Assembly: GCA_003506795.1 (NCBI GenBank)
Contig: DNYO01000048.1
Location: forward strand, 7,399 to 14,296
From: Deltaproteobacteria bacterium
Lineage (GTDB): Bacteria; Desulfobacterota; Syntrophorhabdia; Syntrophorhabdales; Syntrophorhabdaceae
Direction of reading: 5' to 3'
Length of the DNA: 6,898 nucleotides
Part shown: positions 1 to 5,950 of the stretch, in pieces
Numbering within the stretch: the first letter of the stretch is position 1
Layout: every line of letters starts with the position of its first letter
Notes under the pieces: model-generated
Database searches by the model: none
What the model was told of the DNA's origin: nothing
The model's input: the letters and a program-made list of their open reading frames with translations, nothing else
Made by a program: the position numbers and the translations under genes

Positions 1-1
1 G

Positions 2-130
2 GCCGCTCCTCAGGTTAAGTTTTCCCGAACAGATACCGACTACATTTTCAGAACGGTTGGGAGCACACAGCAGCGATATCGGGATGTCTCCGGATGGGGT
101 TGCCAAATAGAAATGAGGAGATTATATTAA
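2..130 (+). CDS. C-terminal end of an upstream gene (partial, unrecognised)
   Basis: The frame starting at base 2 is open from the window edge to a TAA at 128-130, giving 42 residues that end in GWGCQIEMRRLY. I do not recognise the family. The support is context: the TAA lies four bases before the ATG of the next gene, and that gene's Shine-Dalgarno-like GAGGAG (115-120) sits inside these last codons, as in translationally coupled operons. A second frame (starting at base 3) is also open, to a TAG at 108-110. GC content at third positions does not separate the two, so frame choice is uncertain. Sequence to the left of the window would settle it. Confidence 0.4.
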   Translation, partial: AAPQVKFSRTDTDYIFRTVGSTQQRYRDVSGWGCQIEMRRLY

Positions 131-134
131 AGCC

Positions 135-377
135 ATGACAACGGAAGAACAAAAAATGGTTACCAGGTACGCTGATCAGGCCTTTCGGGGGACGACAATA
201 CGACAGGAGTATCCTGTTTGTGAATGCGGCAAGATCTTCAGTGAAAAGACAATTTGCGAGGCGCCCGGGGTGTTTTTCAGGAGTGTGGATGTTTTCGGCA
301 AGACCTTTACGCTCATAGAACCGGTTTGCCCGATATGCAAGCGCAAGATTCCTGCGAGCTTCAATATTCTTAACTAG
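135..377 (+). CDS. small four-cysteine zinc-ribbon-like protein, unknown function
   Basis: This encodes 80 residues with no signal peptide or membrane segment, so it is probably cytoplasmic. The notable feature is CEC at residues 29-31 and CPIC at 65-68, a CxC...CxxC arrangement that could hold one zinc ion in a zinc-ribbon-like fold. A fifth cysteine is at 41. Between the pairs is a beta-rich stretch (VFFRSVDVFGKTFTLIEPV). I do not recognise a named family. The start is ATG 135. The GAGGAG at 115-120 is about 14 bases upstream, longer than ideal, but no closer conventional start exists in frame. The gene follows the putative upstream gene by four bases, suggesting an operon. Its TAG stop overlaps the stop of the convergent kinase gene by four bases. 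A DNA/RNA-binding or metal-binding role is possible but only inferred from the cysteines. Confidence 0.72.
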   Translation: MTTEEQKMVTRYADQAFRGTTIRQEYPVCECGKIFSEKTICEAPGVFFRSVDVFGKTFTLIEPVCPICKRKIPASFNILN

Positions 378-3172
378 TCCTTGCCGAGGACTTCCTGAAT
401 TTTCGCCGACAGGTCATTGATGGTAAAGGGCTTCTGAATAAAAGCGTTACAGCCTTTCTCCAGTATCTGTGCCGCCTGTCCTTCAATGCTGTAGCCGCTG
501 GACAGGATCACCTTGATATTCGGGTCGATCTTTTTCACACTGTCATAGGTTTCGCTTCCGCTCAGCCCCGGCATGATCATATCGAGGATAATGAGATCGA
601 CGCTGTTTTTGTATCTGGCAAAGAGCTCAAGGGCCTCAAGACCGCTTTGTGCCACGTGAACATGATAACCCAGGGCCTGCAGCATCTCCCGGGCGGTTGC
701 CGCTACTGCCGGCTGGTCCTCTACGAGAAGTATCGTCCCGCTGCCCCGGGCAATTTCCGGCACGGGGGGTTCCTCCTCAATGGTATCCTTCTGCGAGGCG
801 GGCAGGTAGACGTCGAACCGTGTCCCTTTACCGGGTTCGCTTTCGACGGTTATCGCCCCCTGGTGGTTCTTGATGATGCCCCAGGCGGATGCCAGGCCAA
901 GCCCCGACCCTATCCCCGGGTCCCTGGTGGTGAAGAAGGGGTCGAATATCCGCTCCTGCGTTTTCTTGTCCATGCCGACGCCGGTGTCCATCACCGATAT
1001 TTTGGCGTAAAGACCCTCCCGGGGCACGATCCCCGTGTCAGGCATCGTGATGTTGCCTGCCTCCACGAAAATCTCGCCTCCGGCCGGCATTGCCTGCCAT
1101 GCGTTGACAAAGAGGTTGAGAAACACCTGCTCTATCTGGCTGCGGTCGACATCGACCATACAGAGGTCTTTGTGCAGTTTCTTGTATATGGTGATCTCTT
1201 TTTTGGTGTGTCCGAACATATCGGCGCTGCGGTCGATGAGATCGGTGAGGTTGGTGGGTTTCACCTCGTATTTACCGCCCCGTGCGAAGCCGAGAAGTTG
1301 TTTTGTTAGTTCGGCTCCGTTCTTGATCTGTTCCCCGATGTTCTTCAGTCTTTCGTAATTGGGGTCTGACGGTTGGGTTGACAGGAGAATGATGGACGTG
1401 TAGCCCATGATGCCCATGAGCAGATTATTGAAGTCATGGGCGATACCGCCGGCGAGGGTTCCGATGGCCTCCATCTTCCGGGCCTGAAGGAGCTGGGTCT
1501 CCAGGGATCTTTTTTCAGTGATGTCCTGGCCGATGCTGAGGATTTCGGCACGTTCACCCTTTTCGTCCAGAATGGCCTTGTTCGTCCATGACACCCAAAT
1601 CCGCCGGCCATCCTTCTTTCTGTTTTCATTCTCGTTGCTTTTGAACCCGTCGGGATTGCGCTGGATCTCCTCCATCAGGGCGGCGAGGTTCCGGGAACTC
1701 ACCGATTCCACTTCCGGCACGATCGTGCCCACGACGTTCCGGCCGATCAGTTCCTCCTGGCGGTACCCGAAAACGCTGAGGCCAAAGGGGTTGATGAAAA
1801 GGATATTTCCCCGTATATCCCATCGCAGGATGATGCTGTTGGCATTATTGACCACATCCCTGTACTGTTGTTCGCTTCTCCTCAGGGCCTCTTCGAATTT
1901 CTTGCGGTCGGTGATATCTATAGTGAAACCACCGAGAAGAGGAGGTTTGTCAGGGCGATGGAGAGGAAACTTGCATGACACGTACCGGTGCCCTGCGAAA
2001 TACTCCTCGACTGTTTTCACGGCTCCCGACCTCAGGACTTCCTCGTCGTCGGCCCGGATGCTGCGTGCAAGATCCGGAGGAAAAAGTTCCTCCGATGTCT
2101 TGCCGAGGATATCGCACAAAGGTTTTTTCAGAAGCGCCTCGAAACTCCGGCTCAGCGCAATGGCGCGATTCTCGTTGTCTTTGAGGAAGACGAGAATCGG
2201 ACAATGTTCCAAAAAGAGCGCGAAACGTTCCTCGCTTTCTCTGAGCGCTTCAGCCCGATTTTCGCTCAGTTCCATCTCTTTCTTGAGTTCGGCCGTTTTC
2301 CGGCGCACGGCACGGCGCAGTGCGCGGTTCCATACCATGAGGCCAAGCAGGGCGGCGGCGATGAAGGCAGCCGCTATGCCGCCATAGCGAAGGTACTGAG
2401 CGGGGAACTCCCCGGAACCATACCATTTTTCATCAATTGCCCGGTACTCACTGCGCGTAATTTGGGCAAAGCCTTCCTCAACGACAGTTAGCAGAGGGGC
2501 GTTCCCTTTCCTCACGGCGCGATGCAACGCTCCCGTGAAAAGAGGCCGGGAGTGGTTGAACCGACCGTGGATTCCTTTCTTGTACAAGAAATAGAGCGCC
2601 GAGGGTTTATCGACAACGAAAACGACAGCCTTGAGGTCTTTTGCCGCCTCGATGATGGCTTCGTAGCTGACATACTCGGTGAAACTGTCAACGCCTTTCC
2701 CCTTGAGAAAATCCACGGCCGCATCACCTTTCTTGACGGCGACGGTGAATCCGGCCAGGGAGCGTGCATCCGTGATTCCCGAAACGCTTTGATGAAAGAA
2801 GATGGGGACGTCGATCTGCTGGTAGGGTTTTGAAAAGTCATACAGTTTCCCGCGCTTCTCGTTGAAGAACATGGTGTCAATGACATCGAAGGCGCCTGCT
2901 TCCATGTGCTGCTGGGCCGCCGCCCAGTCCATGCCGGTGAGTTCGACCTTGATTCCGGTTTTTTTCTCCCAGAGAGCCCATCGGTCGACGAGTATCCCCT
3001 GAAGGCGTCCCGAGTTGTCCATAAAAGCGAATGGCGGGTAGTTGTTATCCATGACCACGCGAATCGATTTTTCCGCGGGCATCGTGAAGTGTGGCAGGCA
3101 CAGGATGAACAAAACGAGCAGGCCAAGACTGATGAGGATACCCTTCAGGTACCTGTCCCCAATGACAAGCAC
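374..3172 (-). CDS. hybrid sensor histidine kinase: periplasmic SBP domain, two PAS, HisKA, HATPase, REC
   Basis: This is a 932-residue inner-membrane hybrid kinase built like BvgS/EvgS but with a single periplasmic module. In order: signal anchor (about 11-27); type 3 solute-binding domain (about 36-252, with DNNYPPFAF at 42-50 and NEKRGKLYDFSKPY at 104-117); transmembrane helix (about 263-281); coiled-coil linker (284-313); PAS (about 314-422); PAS (about 433-552); HisKA with phospho-acceptor H579 in GGIAHDFNN; and HATPase with N690, DTGVGM (729-734), FDPFFTT and GSGLGL. The C-terminal receiver has E818/D819, phospho-acceptor D864 and K914. All catalytic residues are present. By analogy to HisJ, R107 and D188 would contact the alpha-carboxylate and amino group of an amino-acid-like ligand (inference). 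It has no HPt domain, and no partner regulator gene is adjacent. The start is GTG 3172, preceded by AAGGGGG about 10 bases upstream. The next in-frame Met (residue 31) would remove the membrane anchor. Confidence 0.95.
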   Translation of the reverse strand: MLVIGDRYLKGILISLGLLVLFILCLPHFTMPAEKSIRVVMDNNYPPFAFMDNSGRLQGILVDRWALWEKKTGIKVELTGMDWAAAQQHMEAGAFDVIDTMFFNEKRGKLYDFSKPYQQIDVPIFFHQSVSGITDARSLAGFTVAVKKGDAAVDFLKGKGVDSFTEYVSYEAIIEAAKDLKAVVFVVDKPSALYFLYKKGIHGRFNHSRPLFTGALHRAVRKGNAPLLTVVEEGFAQITRSEYRAIDEKWYGSGEFPAQYLRYGGIAAAFIAAALLGLMVWNRALRRAVRRKTAELKKEMELSENRAEALRESEERFALFLEHCPILVFLKDNENRAIALSRSFEALLKKPLCDILGKTSEELFPPDLARSIRADDEEVLRSGAVKTVEEYFAGHRYVSCKFPLHRPDKPPLLGGFTIDITDRKKFEEALRRSEQQYRDVVNNANSIILRWDIRGNILFINPFGLSVFGYRQEELIGRNVVGTIVPEVESVSSRNLAALMEEIQRNPDGFKSNENENRKKDGRRIWVSWTNKAILDEKGERAEILSIGQDITEKRSLETQLLQARKMEAIGTLAGGIAHDFNNLLMGIMGYTSIILLSTQPSDPNYERLKNIGEQIKNGAELTKQLLGFARGGKYEVKPTNLTDLIDRSADMFGHTKKEITIYKKLHKDLCMVDVDRSQIEQVFLNLFVNAWQAMPAGGEIFVEAGNITMPDTGIVPREGLYAKISVMDTGVGMDKKTQERIFDPFFTTRDPGIGSGLGLASAWGIIKNHQGAITVESEPGKGTRFDVYLPASQKDTIEEEPPVPEIARGSGTILLVEDQPAVAATAREMLQALGYHVHVAQSGLEALELFARYKNSVDLIILDMIMPGLSGSETYDSVKKIDPNIKVILSSGYSIEGQAAQILEKGCNAFIQKPFTINDLSAKIQEVLGKD
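376..392. terminator. candidate stem-loop at the convergent gene junction
   Basis: AGTCCT (376-381) and AGGACT (387-392) form a perfect 6-bp stem around the loop TGCCG. It overlaps the TAG of the 80-residue gene and lies in the last codons of the kinase gene. On the plus strand it is followed by a modestly T-rich stretch (TCCTGAATTTTC), so it could weakly terminate the plus-strand transcript. There is no proper T-tract in either direction, so this is a low-confidence call. Confidence 0.27.
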
Positions 3173-3222
3173 TCTCTTCTTACCCCCTTCGAGGATGCAC
3201 CTTAATTCTGCGCATCTTAAGG

Positions 3223-3250
3223 ATTATCGCACAAACGAAGCCAATGTTAA
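3223..3250 (-). promoter_or_regulatory. candidate sigma70-type promoter of the hybrid kinase gene
   Basis: Read on the minus strand, TTAACA (3245-3250) and GATAAT (3223-3228) each match the sigma70 -35 and -10 consensus at five of six positions, with a 16-base spacer. The -10 box is about 50 bases upstream of the GTG start at 3172, giving a leader of roughly 40-45 bases. The position suits independent transcription of the kinase rather than read-through from the small gene upstream. No start-site evidence is available. Confidence 0.5.
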
Positions 3251-3335
3251 ACATTTCCCTGATTCACAGGATACCGAAGAGAACCTTGAAGAGCTCCCGT
3301 GAAAGACGGGTGCGGGCCAATTCCTTCGGTTTTGG

Positions 3336-3590
3336 TCAGTCTTCGTCTTTGAGGAACAACTGGTGGTATTCGGGTTCGGTCAGGTGTTTCTTCAGCATTT
3401 TGCCTATGACATCAAACACCTCGGCAAGATCGTCGTCGGACATCCGCTTGATGATCGTCGCCATAAGATCATCATCAGAGAATTTCTGCAGGAAGACCTG
3501 CACCGTGTTTTCATCGGTCTGCCTGTCCATGCCGTAGCCGAGAAAACCATCGAACGTCTCCACGAACCCATGAGAATGCTTCGCCATCAC
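3336..3590 (-). CDS. small acidic helical protein with an internal SDDDL repeat, unknown function
   Basis: This encodes 84 residues, with no signal peptide and no cysteines. It is acidic and predicted to be largely helical. Two consecutive units begin SDDDL, at residues 38-42 and 51-55, each followed by an amphipathic helix (MATIIKRM, then AEVFDVIGKML). The codons of the two SDDDL copies differ (GAT GAT GAT versus GAC GAC GAT), so this is an old, selected repeat rather than a recent slippage. The frame opens GTG-ATG, so translation could start at GTG 3590 or ATG 3587. The Shine-Dalgarno sequence is weak (GCGGGT). The gene lies 163 bases upstream of the kinase on the same strand, but the kinase appears to have its own promoter. 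I do not recognise the family, and no function is assigned. Confidence 0.66.
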   Translation of the reverse strand: MMAKHSHGFVETFDGFLGYGMDRQTDENTVQVFLQKFSDDDLMATIIKRMSDDDLAEVFDVIGKMLKKHLTEPEYHQLFLKDED

Positions 3591-3655
3591 GACACCCGCT
3601 TTCGAATTTTTTTGAACTTTACCTGAAGGACCAGACGGTAGTCTAACTCACGATC

Positions 3656-3675
3656 ATTCCGGAATCAAATATTTG
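3656..3675. promoter_or_regulatory. two abutting 10-bp palindromes in a divergent intergenic region
   Basis: ATTCCGGAAT (3656-3665) is followed with no gap by CAAATATTTG (3666-3675). Both are perfect palindromes. They lie between the divergently oriented 84-residue gene (start 3590) and the DUF488 gene (start 3782), where a repressor or activator could act on both. A looser inverted pair, TTTGCA (3712-3717) and TGCAAA (3732-3737), lies closer to the DUF488 start. Isolated 10-bp palindromes are common by chance; only the adjacency and location make this worth noting. Confidence 0.27.
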
Positions 3676-3781
3676 TCGCTGTTCGCTCTCCCAAGGACAA
3701 CCCGGTCACTCTTTGCATTTGCCTTTATTCTTGCAAATTAATGGAGATCGCAGGAGAATGAAAAAAACCGGGGGGCATACC

Positions 3782-4219
3782 ATGAGACTATTTACGATCG
3801 GGTTCACAAAAAAGTCGGCACGCACCTTCTTTAAGATGCTCCAGGAATCAGGCGCGAAACGCGTCATCGATGTGCGTCTGAACAATGTGTCACAGCTCGC
3901 CGGGTTCGCAAAGAAAGATGACCTTGCCTACTTCCTGGGAGAGATCTGCGCAATGGAGTACCGGCATCTGCCGGTACTTGCTCCAAGCAAAGAACTTCTC
4001 GATGAATATAAGGCGAAGAAACCTGATTGGAAAACATACGAAACCAGACTCCGTGCACTCTTGCGTCAAAGGCGCGTCGAGGATGTTGTGCCGAAGAAAG
4101 TCATAGCGGACGGCTGTCTGCTGTGCAGCGAGGATAAGCCTCAATACTGCCATCGCCGGGTTGTGGCCGATTACCTCAACGATCACTGGGGTGGCATTGA
4201 GATCATCCATCTTGTTTAA
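3782..4219 (+). CDS. DUF488 family protein
   Basis: This encodes 145 residues matching the DUF488 family, whose biochemical role is not firmly established. The family signatures are the N-terminal LFTIGF strand, VIDVRLNN at the end of the second strand, and near the C-terminus LLCSEDKPQYCHRR, i.e. the conserved C-x-E...P...CHR motif. The length is usual for the family, and it is probably a soluble cytoplasmic protein. I chose ATG 3782 because DUF488 proteins normally begin one or two residues before the TIG strand, and a G-run (CCGGGGGG) lies about seven bases upstream. ATG 3758 (adding MKKTGGHT, with GGAG about 13 bases upstream) and a TTG at 3713 are alternatives. It stands alone: divergent from the 84-residue gene and convergent with the Nuc-like gene downstream. 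No partner gene hints at a substrate. Confidence 0.88.
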   Translation: MRLFTIGFTKKSARTFFKMLQESGAKRVIDVRLNNVSQLAGFAKKDDLAYFLGEICAMEYRHLPVLAPSKELLDEYKAKKPDWKTYETRLRALLRQRRVEDVVPKKVIADGCLLCSEDKPQYCHRRVVADYLNDHWGGIEIIHLV

Positions 4220-4327
4220 GGTGTTTCCATTCGAAGGGCAATATGAACCACTCAGCCCTGCAAGTATTTTGCCGGGAAATGCAAATCAGAGGAGAGCGAT
4301 TGACTCCTGCATCCAACGCCCTTATTC

Positions 4328-4383
4328 TGATCCCTGATCCCTGATCCCTGATCCCTGATCCCTGATCCCTGATCCCTGATCCC
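4328..4383. repeat. perfect heptamer tandem array (TGATCCC)8
   Basis: Eight uninterrupted identical copies of TGATCCC fill 56 bases, followed by a partial TG at 4384-4385. On the minus strand the unit is GGGATCA, so the array carries eight GGG runs separated by four-base ATCA loops, which fits the standard G3N1-7 G-quadruplex pattern. It lies between the convergent DUF488 gene and the Nuc-like gene, starting five bases after the latter's stop, so it would be in that gene's 3' untranslated RNA. Each unit contains one GATC site. Perfect identity implies recent slippage expansion. The rest of this gap (4220-4327) shows no gene or strong hairpin. Confidence 0.97.
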
Positions 4384-4388
4384 TGCCT

Positions 4389-4934
4389 CTAATATCTAGG
4401 TTCGTATCTTTCTGAATGTTTCAGGTGGTCGTTCCAGTTTTCACGGTAGGCCTTTGCTATCTCCTTCGATCTGATAATGAGGAGGTTTTCCGCATTCCTT
4501 TCCTGCGCGGCCTTTGTAAAGTTGAAGGAGCCGGTTATTGTCGTCAATCCGTCGATGATGATGATCTTGTTGTGGGCGATGGCATGCCTGTCATCGATGT
4601 ATGTCGGGATCCTCATGTTTGCGAGGAATGTGGCGGAGGTGTATTTCGCGGTGCGCTGGCTCTTGTCGAGAATGGCCGCAACCTTGATGCCCCGCTTGTG
4701 GGCTTCGATGAGCGCTTTCGCGATGGGGGCGGATGTGAAGGAGTATGCCTGGATGAGTATCTCGGAGCGCGCCGAGGCGATTTCCCTTATGATCCTGTCG
4801 GTACAGGAACCCCCCGGGGTGAAGCAGAGACTGATGTTGACATCCTTTCCATACTGGTCTGCGCCCGCGCAGGGCAGCCATACCATGGATACGAGGAGAA
4901 AAAGCAGGACAAAATACTTTTTAGTCATGAGCAT
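4389..4934 (-). CDS. secreted phospholipase D-like (Nuc-type, single HKD) protein
   Basis: This encodes 181 residues from ATG 4934. The signal peptide has n-region MLMTKK, a hydrophobic core YFVLLFLLVSMVW, and a likely cleavage after AGA before DQYG, so the mature protein would be periplasmic or exported. WLPC is not a good lipobox. The mature part is one phospholipase D superfamily domain: SEILIQAYSFTSAPIAKALIEA, then RGIKVAAILD, then the HKD motif HNKIIIID with H121, K123 and D128, followed by GSFNF (135-139). One HKD motif at this size matches the bacterial Nuc-type endonuclease group, which acts as a dimer. Nuclease activity is therefore more likely than lipase activity, but substrate cannot be read from sequence. 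Two cysteines (37 and 44) could form a disulfide. A TTG at 4970 would extend the frame by 12 residues; ATG 4934 is preferred because AAGAG lies about eight bases upstream and the signal peptide is then normal. Confidence 0.92.
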   Translation of the reverse strand: MLMTKKYFVLLFLLVSMVWLPCAGADQYGKDVNISLCFTPGGSCTDRIIREIASARSEILIQAYSFTSAPIAKALIEAHKRGIKVAAILDKSQRTAKYTSATFLANMRIPTYIDDRHAIAHNKIIIIDGLTTITGSFNFTKAAQERNAENLLIIRSKEIAKAYRENWNDHLKHSERYEPRY

Positions 4935-5051
4935 CGGTTTTGCTCTTAAGCGTAGACGAAGGGACCGCAAAAGTCAATTTCACTTTCCTCTTGTAAATGG
5001 GAATGAATTGAAAGAAAATTAACAGGATGAAGACCGGAAACATGTGACCTT

Positions 5052-5762
5052 ATGAAAAGAAACGACAAAAAGAGCCTCATCGTCCTGCGCGAAAAACATC
5101 AGGTGGATAGATACATCCGGGAGATAACGCAGGAGGATATGCCCGTGAGGGTGGTCATAGATGAGACCATCGTCCTCGATGACTGCCGGTTTGTCTGCCG
5201 GGACGGCAAGAATAAAGATCTGCTGATCGAGGCGCCGCTCGCTCCCGGAGAGTATCCGGAAACGGGACACGCCGTGGTCACCTGCGCCGGAGCCAGTTCG
5301 CTCTATACCTTTGAGTCCAGGGTTCTCTCCATAGAACTCGCCGAACACCGCCGTATGCATGTGACGGTCCGGTTTCCCGACAGGATAACTAAGCGGGAGA
5401 GACGAAGACACGTCCGGGTGCAGCCTCTTGCCGCCCATCCCGTCGGGGTGCGGATGGTCGTGGCCGGCGGTGAGGTCGTCGATGTCGAACCGGTGGATAT
5501 AAGCAGCGGCGGCATTTCCTTCATGATGACCGAGGAGGTCAGCCGGTTCAAACCGGGGGATGCAATCGAGCTGACAATCAGAGTTCCCATGTTCGGCGAT
5601 GTCTCCGCCAGGGCTATAGTCAGGAACGTTATCCACCTGATGGACCTGACCCGGATCGGGGTCGAGTTTTCCTCCCTGCCCGGAGATGCTCTCAAGACTA
5701 TCACGCAATACGTGGCCGGACGCGAAGAGCAAATGCGTCAGGAAGCGTTCGAAGACGATTGA
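5052..5762 (+). CDS. PilZ domain c-di-GMP-binding protein with a YcgR-like N-terminal domain
   Basis: This encodes 236 residues in two domains and is cytoplasmic. Residues 1-110 form a beta-rich region of the type found at the N-terminus of YcgR flagellar-brake proteins. Residues about 113-225 are a PilZ domain with both c-di-GMP signatures: RxxxR at R118-R122 (in KRERRRHVRV) and DxSxxG at D149-G154 (DISSGG). It should therefore bind c-di-GMP and pass the signal to a partner such as a flagellar motor or surface-secretion component; none is encoded nearby. Overall length is close to YcgR (about 244). The start is ATG 5052. No strong Shine-Dalgarno is visible, but a stop (ATG TGA) just upstream rules out the nearest alternative. 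The promoter must lie in the AT-rich gap (4935-5051) shared with the divergent Nuc-like gene. YcgR itself is not claimed, because the N-terminal domain is matched only loosely. Confidence 0.93.
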   Translation: MKRNDKKSLIVLREKHQVDRYIREITQEDMPVRVVIDETIVLDDCRFVCRDGKNKDLLIEAPLAPGEYPETGHAVVTCAGASSLYTFESRVLSIELAEHRRMHVTVRFPDRITKRERRRHVRVQPLAAHPVGVRMVVAGGEVVDVEPVDISSGGISFMMTEEVSRFKPGDAIELTIRVPMFGDVSARAIVRNVIHLMDLTRIGVEFSSLPGDALKTITQYVAGREEQMRQEAFEDD

Positions 5763-5765
5763 ACA

Positions 5766-5789
5766 CACCGCGGTCTTGTTGACCGGGTG
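5766..5789 (+). terminator. hairpin directly after the PilZ gene
   Basis: CACC-g-CGGTC (5766-5775) pairs with GACCG-GGTG (5781-5789) around the loop TTGTT, giving nine base pairs with one bulged G. It begins four bases after the PilZ stop codon. No T-run follows, so it is not a classic intrinsic terminator. It may stabilise the 3' end of the transcript or act with Rho. Confidence 0.42.
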
Positions 5790-5797
5790 CAACACCG

Positions 5798-5833
5798 TAG
5801 GTCCAATTGGACTTATTTGACCTATACGACCTA
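5798..5833. repeat. degenerate nonamer repeat with a central palindrome
   Basis: Thirty-six bases divide into four nine-base units: TAGGTCCAA, TTGGACTTA, TTTGACCTA and TACGACCTA. On the minus strand they read as variants of TAGGTCGTA, except that the first plus-strand unit lies in the opposite sense. The first two units form a near-palindrome around the perfect GTCCAATTGGAC (5801-5812). The tract lies in the 188-base gap between the PilZ and FAD-oxidase genes and is followed by an A-run (ATTAAAAAAAC). I recognise the style from short intergenic tandem repeats in related genomes, but this is impression, not a search result. Confidence 0.5.
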
Positions 5834-5950
5834 TTAAAAAAACTTCTTTAACGATCAAAATATCATCCCCTTCGCCGGAGCCTCTCGGCATCGGGCCGGA
5901 GAGCCCGGCTTCACTTGACGAACCCGGGTATCGGTCATAGTTTTCCCGTC

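Noticed and set aside
1518..2387. Plus-strand 289-residue open frame inside the kinase gene
   Set aside because: It is antisense to the PAS/linker region of a kinase with a complete set of conserved motifs. Its product is serine/arginine-rich low-complexity sequence, typical of a shadow frame. The plus-strand frames at 647-1309 and 1988-2491 are rejected for the same reason.
3296..3310. Hairpin CCCGT-GAAAG-ACGGG after the 84-residue gene as a terminator
   Set aside because: It has five base pairs and no T-rich tail on the minus strand, which is too weak to call.
4328..4383. CRISPR array
   Set aside because: The units are seven bases and directly abutting, with no spacers and no cas genes nearby.
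4206..4391. Possible stop-codon readthrough of the Nuc-like gene through the heptamer array
   Set aside because: The frame after its TAG stays open through the array for about 60 codons, ending at a TGA at the 3' end of the DUF488 gene. However, the protein already ends where Nuc-type domains normally end, and a 7-base unit without stops is automatically open. There is no sign of a recoding signal.
4935..5051. Promoters in the gap between the Nuc-like and PilZ genes
   Set aside because: The gap is AT-rich and must hold promoters for both genes, but the best matches (plus-strand TTGTAA with GAAAAT; minus-strand TTGACT with a poor -10) are too weak to assign.
5019..5891. Minus-strand 290-residue open frame opposite the PilZ gene
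   Set aside because: The plus strand here encodes a protein with both PilZ signatures and a sensible start and stop. The antisense translation has no recognisable motif and is explained by the GC-rich codon composition of the real gene.
5892..5907. Small hairpin CGGGC-CGGAGA-GCCCG before the FAD oxidase gene
   Set aside because: It has only five base pairs in a GC-rich stretch, with no T-run and no relation to a ribosome site, so chance is a sufficient explanation.
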